A program made the position numbers and the translations under genes. The notes under the pieces were generated by a model, which worked only from the letters and a program-made list of their open reading frames with translations, was not told where the DNA came from and did not search any database. Of a DNA stretch of 5,753 nt, positions 1-5,753 are shown piece by piece. The first letter of the stretch is position 1; every line of letters begins with the position of its first letter. The DNA lies in the NCBI GenBank assembly GCA_017631135.1, contig JAGBTW010000170.1, forward strand, positions 1-5,753, given 5' to 3'. The DNA comes from Alistipes sp. Its GTDB lineage: Bacteria > Bacteroidota > Bacteroidia > Bacteroidales > Rikenellaceae.

Positions 1-16
1 ATGCTTCTCTAATTAC

Positions 17-29
17 TTATTACTAATAA
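17..29. repeat. AT-rich palindrome upstream of tmk
   Basis: TTATTA (17-22) and TAATAA (24-29) are exact inverted copies around a single C at 23, within the 41 nt before the tmk start. The symmetry could be an operator half-site pair, but the sequence here is so AT-rich that chance is plausible. Positions 1-41 otherwise show no coding region that can be assigned and no clear promoter; the upstream gene is outside the window. Confidence 0.25.
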
Positions 30-41
30 TTCGTTTTACTG

Positions 42-725
42 ATGTTTATCGTTTTAGAGGGACTTGACGGTGCTGGCAAGTCAACACAGATAACCAAACT
101 TCGCGATATGTTCAAAAAGCGCGGTGTCGATACTGAATATCTGCACTTTCCACGCTTTGACTCTCCTGTTTATGGTGACCTTATTGCGCGTTTCTTGCGC
201 GGTGACCTCGGCACGGTGGATGGCGTAAACCCCTACCTCGTTGCGCTGTTGTATGCTGGCGATAGGACAGATGCCGCAAAAGTCATCCGTGGCTGGTTGG
301 ATGAGGGTAAGGTGGTTATTGTCGACCGCTATGTCTACTCGAACATAGGTTATCAGTGTGCGAAGCTCCCCGCGGGTAAGGAACGTGATGCACTGCGCCA
401 GTGGATTTTGCACACCGAGTTCGAGGAGTTTGCTATTCCTCGCCCCGATGTGTCGTTGTTCCTCGATGTGCCATTCTCGTTTACCGAGCGTAAGCTCTCG
501 GAGGTGCGTGAGGGTGATGACCGCAGCTATCTGCAGGGCGGTACAGATATTCACGAGGCGTCGTTGGACTTGCAGCGTAGTGTTCGTGAGGTATACCTCG
601 AGGCTGTGGCATGCTCCGATGACATCAAGGTTGTGGACTGCTCAACCCCCGAGGGTGCTATGGCTTCGCCCGACGAGATTTACGAGCGCATCATGCACTA
701 TGTTGCACCCCTTGTTGCGGAGTAG
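42..725 (+). CDS. tmk: Thymidylate kinase (dTMP kinase)
   Basis: Transfers phosphate from ATP to dTMP to make dTDP, the step leading to dTTP for DNA synthesis; cytoplasmic. The 227-residue product begins with the P-loop GLDGAGKST (residues 7-15), preceded by the hydrophobic strand FIVLE. The dTMP-site motif DRY is at residues 95-97 in VDRYVYSN, and YAGDR at 71-75 matches the conserved Ala-Asp-Arg region. A basic LID-like segment (about 148-171, with R150, K151, R156, R161, then DIHE) follows. The P-loop has Gly rather than Arg before AGKST, so the catalytic basic residues are probably in the LID, as in the E. coli-type enzymes. It is slightly longer than the roughly 205-213 residues of many bacterial enzymes, which is usual for the Bacteroidales type. 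The ATG at 42 is the first in-frame start after a stop at 27-29; no Shine-Dalgarno is visible. It is followed after 5 nt by the DoxX-like gene, suggesting co-transcription. Confidence 0.96.
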   Translation: MFIVLEGLDGAGKSTQITKLRDMFKKRGVDTEYLHFPRFDSPVYGDLIARFLRGDLGTVDGVNPYLVALLYAGDRTDAAKVIRGWLDEGKVVIVDRYVYSNIGYQCAKLPAGKERDALRQWILHTEFEEFAIPRPDVSLFLDVPFSFTERKLSEVREGDDRSYLQGGTDIHEASLDLQRSVREVYLEAVACSDDIKVVDCSTPEGAMASPDEIYERIMHYVAPLVAE

Positions 726-730
726 GCTTC

Positions 731-1801
731 ATGACGCTTAATCTCAAAAATATGGGTCTTGTGGCCATGCGTTGGTTGCTTGGTGGAGTCTTTGTGTTCT
801 CGGGACTCGTCAAGTGTGTTGACCCCGTTGGTACATCCATATTTGTTGAGAAGTATCTCGCAACATACTCTTTAGACTCTTTAACCCACCTGTTACTCCC
901 CATCGCTGTTGCTCTATCAAGCGTGGAGGTGTTGGTGGGTATATTGCTTATTATCGGCTTATTGCGTCGACGTGTGGCTATTGCAACAACCGCTATTATT
1001 GCCGCGTTTTCGGTTGTCACGCTGTTGAGCGCAACGATACTCCCCATAGGTGATTGTGGATGCTTTGGTGATGCAGTAAAGCTTACGCCATGGCAGACCT
1101 TTGCCAAGAATGTTGTGCTTCTCGTTCTTTCTATTCTCTTGTGGCGACATAGTAAGGAGGATAGGGTCGTTTGGCTTCGCACGACGGTGGTTGTGATAGC
1201 TGTTTTGGCTTTACCAATAGGCATCAACCTCTACTCGTTGCGCTATCTGCCGTTGGTCGATTTTCTGCCCTATAAGGTTGGTGTTGAGCTGCGCAAAGAG
1301 GTGGTTAGAGAGCGTGAGGCTGCAGATGTTAAGAGTGTACTTATCTTTAGAAATAGCACCACAGGAGAGATTGTCGAGTTTTCAGCAGAAGATACATCGT
1401 GCTGGACAAATCCCGATATTGAGTATGTAGATGCTCGTGTAGAGAGTGTTGCAAGCGAGGGAGATAAGTATTCGGACTTCTGTGTATATAATCGTGATGG
1501 CGAGGATGTTACGCGAGAGCTTCTCGAAAAGTCGGGGCGCGTGGCGTGGCTCTGTATTAACGATGCGCTAAAGTTGGAGGGTACGCGCTTAAGCTATGTC
1601 GAGCGACTCTTCGATGCTTATCCTGCGGATGCAATAGTCGTGCTCACCTCGACCGATAGAGCCTTTGTTGCCAAGCGCCTTGGTAGCGAAGTATACACCA
1701 TAGATGCCATGACGCTGCGTTCTATCGTGCGTGCAGATGTGGGTGTTGTGGTACTCAATGATGGCGTGGTGGAGTATAAATCTGACATCCGCGACATCTA
1801 A
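731..1801 (+). CDS. DoxX/MauE-like membrane protein with C-terminal thioredoxin-like region
   Basis: A 356-residue inner-membrane protein of a DoxX/MauE-type family common in Bacteroidales; its role is not established, though MauE relatives are linked to disulfide or redox handling. Hydrophobic segments lie at about residues 9-28, 53-78, 83-106, 124-138 and 151-168. Recognisable family motifs are FSGLVKCVDPVGT (23-35), the loop DCGCFGD (108-114, with C109-x-C111) and LPLVDFLPYKVG (173-184) after the last helix. Residues about 195-350 form a soluble domain; its end (VVLTSTDRAFVAKRL, then ADVGVVVLNDGVVEYK) has the strand and helix pattern of a thioredoxin-like fold but no CxxC. Other cysteines are C29, C224, C251 and C275. 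The ATG at 731 is 5 nt after the tmk stop, with a GGAG at 719-722 at suitable distance (8 nt), although that GGAG also encodes the end of tmk. It could be called simply a DoxX family protein; substrate and partners are unknown. Confidence 0.85.
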   Translation: MTLNLKNMGLVAMRWLLGGVFVFSGLVKCVDPVGTSIFVEKYLATYSLDSLTHLLLPIAVALSSVEVLVGILLIIGLLRRRVAIATTAIIAAFSVVTLLSATILPIGDCGCFGDAVKLTPWQTFAKNVVLLVLSILLWRHSKEDRVVWLRTTVVVIAVLALPIGINLYSLRYLPLVDFLPYKVGVELRKEVVREREAADVKSVLIFRNSTTGEIVEFSAEDTSCWTNPDIEYVDARVESVASEGDKYSDFCVYNRDGEDVTRELLEKSGRVAWLCINDALKLEGTRLSYVERLFDAYPADAIVVLTSTDRAFVAKRLGSEVYTIDAMTLRSIVRADVGVVVLNDGVVEYKSDIRDI

Positions 1802-1908
1802 TATATGTCCTATAACAAGGCTACTTTGTCGTTACGCCTGTGTCTAAAATTTAACATCCGTATCTATTGGCAAGATAATTGCCCGCATAGCTACAAAATC
1901 GTGTTGCT
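1802..1908 (+). promoter_or_regulatory. Intergenic leader upstream of the efflux cassette
   Basis: This 107-nt gap is the only sizeable non-coding stretch between genes and the natural place for a promoter of the adaptor-permease pair. No exact Bacteroidetes sigma-70 promoter (TTTG about 20 nt upstream of TAnnTTTG) was found. The nearest candidate pairs TTTG at 1825-1828 with an imperfect AT-rich box around 1845-1853 (TAAAATTTA), with rather short spacing. The gap also holds a weak stem, ACAAGG/CTTTGT (1815-1820 with 1824-1829, one G-T pair, 3-nt loop), with no T-run after it, so it is not a convincing terminator for the DoxX-like gene. Two further inverted repeats lie nearer the adaptor start and are listed separately. 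The regulatory role is inferred from position only. Confidence 0.3.
1861..1883 (+). repeat. Overlapping alternative small hairpins
   Basis: GGCAA (1869-1873) and TTGCC (1879-1883) are a perfect 5-bp inverted repeat around the 5-nt loop GATAA. TATCT (1861-1865) and AGATA (1873-1877) form another 5-bp inverted repeat. Both need A1873, and the second would occupy the loop of the first, so the two stems exclude each other in RNA. They lie immediately upstream of the hairpin at 1884-1913. The pairings are read directly from the sequence; each stem is short and may be chance. Confidence 0.35.
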
Positions 1909-1913
1909 ATGCG
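1884..1913 (+). promoter_or_regulatory. Inverted repeat over the adaptor start codon
   Basis: CGCATAGC (1884-1891) is exactly complementary to GCTATGCG (1906-1913). Inside it, after one T-T mismatch, ACA (1893-1895) can pair with TGT (1902-1904), leaving a 6-nt loop AAATCG. In RNA this gives 11 base pairs with one mismatch, and the right arm contains the ATG at 1909-1911. It could hide the start codon and lower translation, or the DNA palindrome could be an operator for a dimeric repressor. No T-run follows, so it does not look like an intrinsic terminator. The inverted repeat is seen; its function is inferred. Confidence 0.5.
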
Positions 1914-2949
1914 TTACAGATTTCTCTATTTTATTGTTATACTGTTGGTTGCGTGTCATGGAGGTGGTGCGCAATCGGTTGGCGTTGTGCAGCCTGTAAA
2001 GTGTGTTACGGCAAAACCCTTGCACACCATTACGCGTGACTTTGCAGCTCTATCCACTGCTGACGATGCTGTGAACCTTGCCTTTAAGCTCGCGGGGCGC
2101 GTTGTAGATGTGCCTGTGGCAAAGGGTATGAGTGTCAAGGAGGGAGAGCTCCTTGCGCGCCTCGATTCGCGCGATGTAGAGTTGCGTCTCTCTGCTGCGC
2201 ATGCTGCCTACGAGGAGGCTGTGTCGCGCCTCAATCGTGCCGAGCGCCTATATGAGCGAGATGCCATTTCGGAGCAGGAGGTAGAGTCGTTGCGCAATGC
2301 CGCTGTGCAGGCGCAAGCACTCTATAATAATGTCGTAACGGAGCTCGACGACACGCGCATCATAGCCCCCTTTAGTGGCGTTGTGGAGTATGTCTCGGTG
2401 GATGTATTTCAGCGCGTTGCATCGGGCGAGACCATCTTGCGCCTTGTTAAGCCCGAGAGTAACACCGTGGGCTTCACCGCCCCCGAATCGCTTGTTGCAT
2501 CTCTTGCGCTTCCAACAACACGCTTTAGCGTCGTGTTTGACGCCTATCCCAATATCTATTTTAGTGCCGTAATAAAGAGCTTTGCTCGCACCTCGAGTGA
2601 TGCTCTGGGCTTTCCTGTGTCGTTACGCTTGGTAGATGTAGACCGTTCATTGTACAACATATCCCCAGGTATGACATGTATTGTCGCTGTCTCTCTTGCC
2701 GAGGCGGAGTCGAGTGCTGTTGTCTTGCCTCTTACGGCGATATACGCTCCTGTGGGTAGCTACGATAGCGTGTGGGTAGTGGGTGATGATGACCGCGTTG
2801 TGCGCCGTAGGGTTAAGTTGAGCGCTCTTGTGGGTAGTAGCGATGTTATTGTGTTGGAGGGTGTTACGGCGGGCGAGCGTGTTGTTTCTGCGGGGGTGTA
2901 TAAGCTCTCGGAGGGTGAGCGCGTAAGGATTGTTAATGATGTAAAATAG
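1909..2949 (+). CDS. RND efflux periplasmic adaptor lipoprotein (HlyD/AcrA-type membrane fusion protein)
   Basis: Periplasmic adaptor that links an inner-membrane RND permease to an outer-membrane TolC-type channel. The 346-residue product starts with a lipoprotein signal (MRYR, a hydrophobic run, lipobox LVAC), with the lipidated Cys at residue 16. Domains in order: first half of the biotinyl-lipoyl domain (about 56-88, AGRVVDVPVAKGMSVKEGELLARLD), an alpha-helical hairpin (about 90-147, with RAERLYERDAISEQEVES near its tip), second lipoyl half (150-182, IIAPFSGVVEYVSVD), beta-barrel (about 187-263, ending SPGMTCIVAV) and membrane-proximal domain (about 270-344). Length and order are normal for the family. 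The residues after Cys16 (HGGGAQ) carry no acidic cluster, so it lacks the Bacteroidetes surface-export signal and is probably periplasm-facing. The start is fixed by the signal peptide and by an in-frame stop at 1888-1890; no Shine-Dalgarno is visible. The permease gene follows after 8 nt. The pumped substrate cannot be told from this sequence. Confidence 0.93.
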   Translation: MRYRFLYFIVILLVACHGGGAQSVGVVQPVKCVTAKPLHTITRDFAALSTADDAVNLAFKLAGRVVDVPVAKGMSVKEGELLARLDSRDVELRLSAAHAAYEEAVSRLNRAERLYERDAISEQEVESLRNAAVQAQALYNNVVTELDDTRIIAPFSGVVEYVSVDVFQRVASGETILRLVKPESNTVGFTAPESLVASLALPTTRFSVVFDAYPNIYFSAVIKSFARTSSDALGFPVSLRLVDVDRSLYNISPGMTCIVAVSLAEAESSAVVLPLTAIYAPVGSYDSVWVVGDDDRVVRRRVKLSALVGSSDVIVLEGVTAGERVVSAGVYKLSEGERVRIVNDVK

Positions 2950-2957
2950 ATGTTAGT

Positions 2958-5753
2958 ATGTCGTTTAATATCACACGTTTATCTCTGCGTGCACCCTCTG
3001 TTGTAAGTTTCTTTCTTGTCGTTGCTTTGTTGGGTGGTGTATATGCCTTTGTGCACCTCGGCAAGCGCGAGGACTCCACATTCAAGATTAAGAGCGCCGT
3101 GGTTGTGTGTCACTATCCTGGCGCTACGCCCGAGGAGGTGGAACAGCTCGTCGTAGTGCCCATGGAGCGCGAGTTTCGCACGTTGTCGTCTGTGCATAAG
3201 ATAAGTGCAGAGGCATACTTTGGCTATGCACGTATTGTTGTGGAGTTGTTGCCCTCGACCCGTAAGAGTGACATTGCGCAGCTGTGGGATGAGCTACGCC
3301 GTAAGGTGGATGATGTGCGAGCTCTTTTGCCCGAGGGGGTTACGACGATTGATGTTGCCGATGACTTTGGCGATGTCTATGGACTCTACTATGCTCTAAA
3401 GTCGGAGGGTGGCTACACTATGGATGAACTGCGAGGCTATGTGCGCCAAATAGAGACGCGACTATATGCTGTCGAGGGTGTTGATAAGGTGCTTGTGGCG
3501 GGTGAGCAACCCATGGAGATAAGCATCGTTATTAGCCCTGCCACACTCTCGGCATTTGACCTAACACCCGAGGCTATTGCCCAAGCAATATCGGAGCAGA
3601 ATGCTATCGTTGGGCTTGGTGTGCGTCGCGCGGGAGAGGTCAATATCGAACTTGTCGAGGGCACAACATACTCCTCGATTGAGGAGATCGAAAACCAACT
3701 GCTCTACGCCTCTGATGGCAAGCAGTATCGCTTGGGTGATATTGCCGAGGTGAGGCGCACGCCTCGCGAGCCCTCGTCTTACGTCGTAAAGGTGGATGGT
3801 ATGGATGCTATAGCCATTGCTGTTGCAACAAACCCAGCGCTCGACATTGTGGCTGTGGGCGATAGGGTAGATGGCGTGCTTCGTGATGTGCGCAAGGAGC
3901 TACCCGCGGGTTTGGAGTTGGTTACACTCTACCCCGAAAACGAGATTGCGCGCAAGGCGAACTACGACTTCTTGGCTAACCTCGCCGAGTCGGTGGCTAT
4001 CGTCATACTCTTGGTGATGGTCATTATGGGTTGGCGCTCGGGTGTCATCGTGGGGTCGTCGCTCCTTTTCTCGATTGGCGCTACGCTGCTTGTGATGCTC
4101 TTTATTGGTGAGGGTATAAACCGCACATCGCTTGCGGGGTTTATCATCGCTATGGGCATGCTCGTGGATAACGCCATCGTCGTAGTGGATAATACGCGCC
4201 ACCTCTCGACGCATGGAATGGATCTGCATCGTGCCGCCATAGCTGGTGCTTCGCGCCCCGCGTGGGGACTGCTTGCCGCTACGCTTATTGCGATATTCTC
4301 GTTTCTGCCTTTGGAGCTTGCGCCCTCGTCCGTGGCAGAGATTATACGCCCTCTCTTTGTGGTCATATCGCTCTCGCTCATGGCAAGTTGGGTGTTGGCA
4401 CTCACCCAAGTTCCCGTTATGAGTGTCAATCTCTTGCGTGGCGCGCATAGTGGTGTTGGCAAGGAGCGATTGTCGTGGTTTCAGCGCGGTATAGAGTTCA
4501 TTCTTCGCTTTAGGTGGGCTACGCTTTTTATTGTAGTAGTGGTGTTTATGTCGTCGCTGTGGGCGATGGGGCGTATGCCACAAAACTTCTTTCCGCAACT
4601 CTCAAAGCCCTACTTTAGGGCAGATGTAATCCTGCCCGAGGGCTATGACATTGATGCGACGTCGTCACGCCTCGACACAATTAGTCATTGGCTGTTGTCA
4701 CAACCCGAGGTTAAGCGTGTGTCGACCACTGCGGGCGGTACACCTCCGCGCTACTACCTTGCAAGTAGCAGCTATGCTGGGCGTGCAAACTATGGTAATG
4801 TGCTTGTGGAGTTGCACGATGTTGATGCTACGAGAGATGTCGAGGAGCGCCTCGATCGGTGGGTGGCAGAGAACATCTCGGATGTGTGGCTACGCTCTTC
4901 GCTCTTTAGGCTCTCGCCTGTGCCCGATGCGACGATAGAGCTCGGCTTCGTGGGTGAAAATATCGACACCTTAAACCGTCTAACACGCTCGGCGATGGGT
5001 GTGTTTGACGAGTGTGGCGATGCGCGCAATGTGCGTAATAGTTGGGGTAATAGGGTGGCTATGTGGCAACCGCGCTACTCACAGATAAAGGCTCAACGCC
5101 TGGGTGTGGCGCGCAGTGATATGTTGTCGTCACTGGAGATGTCGACTGCGGGAATGCCTGTCGCCACCTACCGCGAGGGAGACCTCTCGCTACCTATACT
5201 CTTGCGTTCAGAGCCTCTTGCGGATAACGCCCTTACGGCATTAAGCACCATGCCACTCTTTTCGCACTCGGGGCGCAGCTTCTCCATTGAGCAGGCCTCC
5301 TCGGGCTTCGATTTTGCCTTTGTGCCCTCGGTTATCCATCGCATCAATGCCGAGCGTGTGATGAAGGCGCAGTGCGACCCCGAGCGTGGTGTTAATGCCA
5401 TAGCGTTGCTCAAGACCCTGCAGCGAGAGGTGGGTGAGATGGTGAGTATTCCCGATGGCTACCGCATGGAGCTCTTTGGCGAGGAGGAGAGTCGCGAGGA
5501 GTCTAATAGAGCGCTCTTTAGTCAACTGCCTGTGGCGCTACTCTTGATGTTTATCACGCTGTTGCTGCTCTTTGGTAACCTTCGCGACCCCATTATTGTG
5601 CTTGTTACACTGCCACTCATATTCATCGGCGTGGTGCTTGGTCTGGGTGTTACGGGCAAGATGTTCGATTTCTTCTCGCTCTTGGGCATGCTCGGCTTGT
5701 TGGGTATGAATGTGAAGAATGCGGTTATCCTTGTTTCGCGTATTCGAGAGCTG
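2958..5753 (+). CDS. RND family efflux permease (AcrB-like), 3' end cut by the window
   Basis: Proton-driven inner-membrane exporter of the AcrB/resistance-nodulation-division superfamily, working with the adaptor just upstream. The frame stays open for 932 codons to the window edge; family members are about 1,010-1,050 residues, so roughly the last two helices are missing. Visible parts: TM1 (about 12-33), first porter region (about 40-330, with YPGATPEEVEQLVVVPMER at 53-71), TM2-TM6 (about 338-358, 362-383, 389-411, 432-453, 463-487), TM7 (518-537), the segment MPQNFFPQL (540-548), second porter region (about 550-850), TM8-TM10 (856-873, 876-898, 903-927). TM4 reads GMLVDNAIVVVDN, with D404 followed by N405 where AcrB has Asp407-Asp408; TM10 keeps the relay lysine as K920 in NVKNAVILV. 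The start at 2958 is 8 nt after the adaptor stop; an in-frame stop at 2937-2939 excludes longer forms. An out-of-frame ATG at 2950 opens only an 18-codon frame. A drug or solvent exporter is likelier than a metal pump, but the substrate is unknown. Confidence 0.94.
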   Translation, partial: MSFNITRLSLRAPSVVSFFLVVALLGGVYAFVHLGKREDSTFKIKSAVVVCHYPGATPEEVEQLVVVPMEREFRTLSSVHKISAEAYFGYARIVVELLPSTRKSDIAQLWDELRRKVDDVRALLPEGVTTIDVADDFGDVYGLYYALKSEGGYTMDELRGYVRQIETRLYAVEGVDKVLVAGEQPMEISIVISPATLSAFDLTPEAIAQAISEQNAIVGLGVRRAGEVNIELVEGTTYSSIEEIENQLLYASDGKQYRLGDIAEVRRTPREPSSYVVKVDGMDAIAIAVATNPALDIVAVGDRVDGVLRDVRKELPAGLELVTLYPENEIARKANYDFLANLAESVAIVILLVMVIMGWRSGVIVGSSLLFSIGATLLVMLFIGEGINRTSLAGFIIAMGMLVDNAIVVVDNTRHLSTHGMDLHRAAIAGASRPAWGLLAATLIAIFSFLPLELAPSSVAEIIRPLFVVISLSLMASWVLALTQVPVMSVNLLRGAHSGVGKERLSWFQRGIEFILRFRWATLFIVVVVFMSSLWAMGRMPQNFFPQLSKPYFRADVILPEGYDIDATSSRLDTISHWLLSQPEVKRVSTTAGGTPPRYYLASSSYAGRANYGNVLVELHDVDATRDVEERLDRWVAENISDVWLRSSLFRLSPVPDATIELGFVGENIDTLNRLTRSAMGVFDECGDARNVRNSWGNRVAMWQPRYSQIKAQRLGVARSDMLSSLEMSTAGMPVATYREGDLSLPILLRSEPLADNALTALSTMPLFSHSGRSFSIEQASSGFDFAFVPSVIHRINAERVMKAQCDPERGVNAIALLKTLQREVGEMVSIPDGYRMELFGEEESREESNRALFSQLPVALLLMFITLLLLFGNLRDPIIVLVTLPLIFIGVVLGLGVTGKMFDFFSLLGMLGLLGMNVKNAVILVSRIREL

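Noticed and set aside
81..554. 157-codon minus-strand open frame opposite tmk
   Set aside because: Antisense to conserved kinase motifs, with no recognisable domain.
691..1227. 178-codon minus-strand open frame opposite the DoxX-like gene
   Set aside because: Thr/Ser-rich with no domain pattern, antisense to a well-supported membrane protein.
1777..1784. TAAATCTG as a possible Bacteroidetes -7 promoter box
   Set aside because: One mismatch to TAnnTTTG and no TTTG box at the right distance upstream; it also lies inside the DoxX-like coding region.
1815..1829. Small hairpin after the DoxX-like gene as a possible terminator
   Set aside because: The stem is only 6 bp with a G-T pair and no T-run follows, so it does not meet the pattern of an intrinsic terminator.
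1805..1999. 64-codon + strand open frame starting in the gap and overlapping the adaptor's first 91 bases in another frame
   Set aside because: No recognisable domain, and most of its second half is simply the adaptor signal-peptide DNA read out of frame. A leader-peptide role was considered but nothing supports it.
2950..3006. 18-codon frame starting with an ATG right after the adaptor stop
   Set aside because: It is out of frame with the permease, ends quickly and encodes nothing recognisable; the in-frame ATG at 2958 gives the full RND N-terminus with TM1.
3900..4598. Long minus-strand open frames (up to 232 codons) opposite the permease
   Set aside because: Low-complexity, Arg/His-rich or otherwise implausible protein; they lie fully antisense to clearly conserved RND sequence (TM2-TM7) and are shadows of its codon usage.

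Overview
The window reads as ordinary chromosomal DNA from a Bacteroidota (Bacteroidales-like) bacterium of moderate GC content. Four pointers support this: the thymidylate kinase is the longer type common in Bacteroidales; the second gene is a DoxX/MauE-type membrane protein fused to a C-terminal thioredoxin-like region, an arrangement familiar from Bacteroides and relatives; the efflux adaptor is a lipoprotein; and three of the four genes lack a convincing Shine-Dalgarno sequence. Genus is not resolvable by eye; a Rikenellaceae/Alistipes-like source is only a guess.

Layout: all four genes are on the + strand and fill nearly the whole window. First come tmk (dTMP kinase, 42-725) and, 5 nt later, a five-helix DoxX/MauE-like protein with an extra C-terminal domain (731-1801). 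A 107-nt gap (1802-1908) contains several small inverted repeats, including one whose right arm covers the start codon of the next gene. Then come an RND-efflux periplasmic adaptor lipoprotein (1909-2949) and, 8 nt later, the inner-membrane RND permease (2958 to the window end). The permease is open at the right edge, with 932 codons seen and about the last two transmembrane helices missing.

How they fit together: tmk and the DoxX-like gene look like one transcription unit by spacing, although their products have no obvious functional link. The adaptor and permease form a classic two-gene efflux cassette: the adaptor bridges the permease to an outer-membrane TolC-type channel, which is not in the window and may lie downstream. 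The gap before the adaptor is the only place with room for separate control of the pump.

No undescribed system is evident. The points most worth a second look are the hairpin over the adaptor start codon, the overlapping alternative hairpins just upstream, and the Asp-Asn in place of Asp-Asp in transmembrane helix 4 of the permease. No RNA gene, mobile element, CRISPR array or convincing terminator was found.
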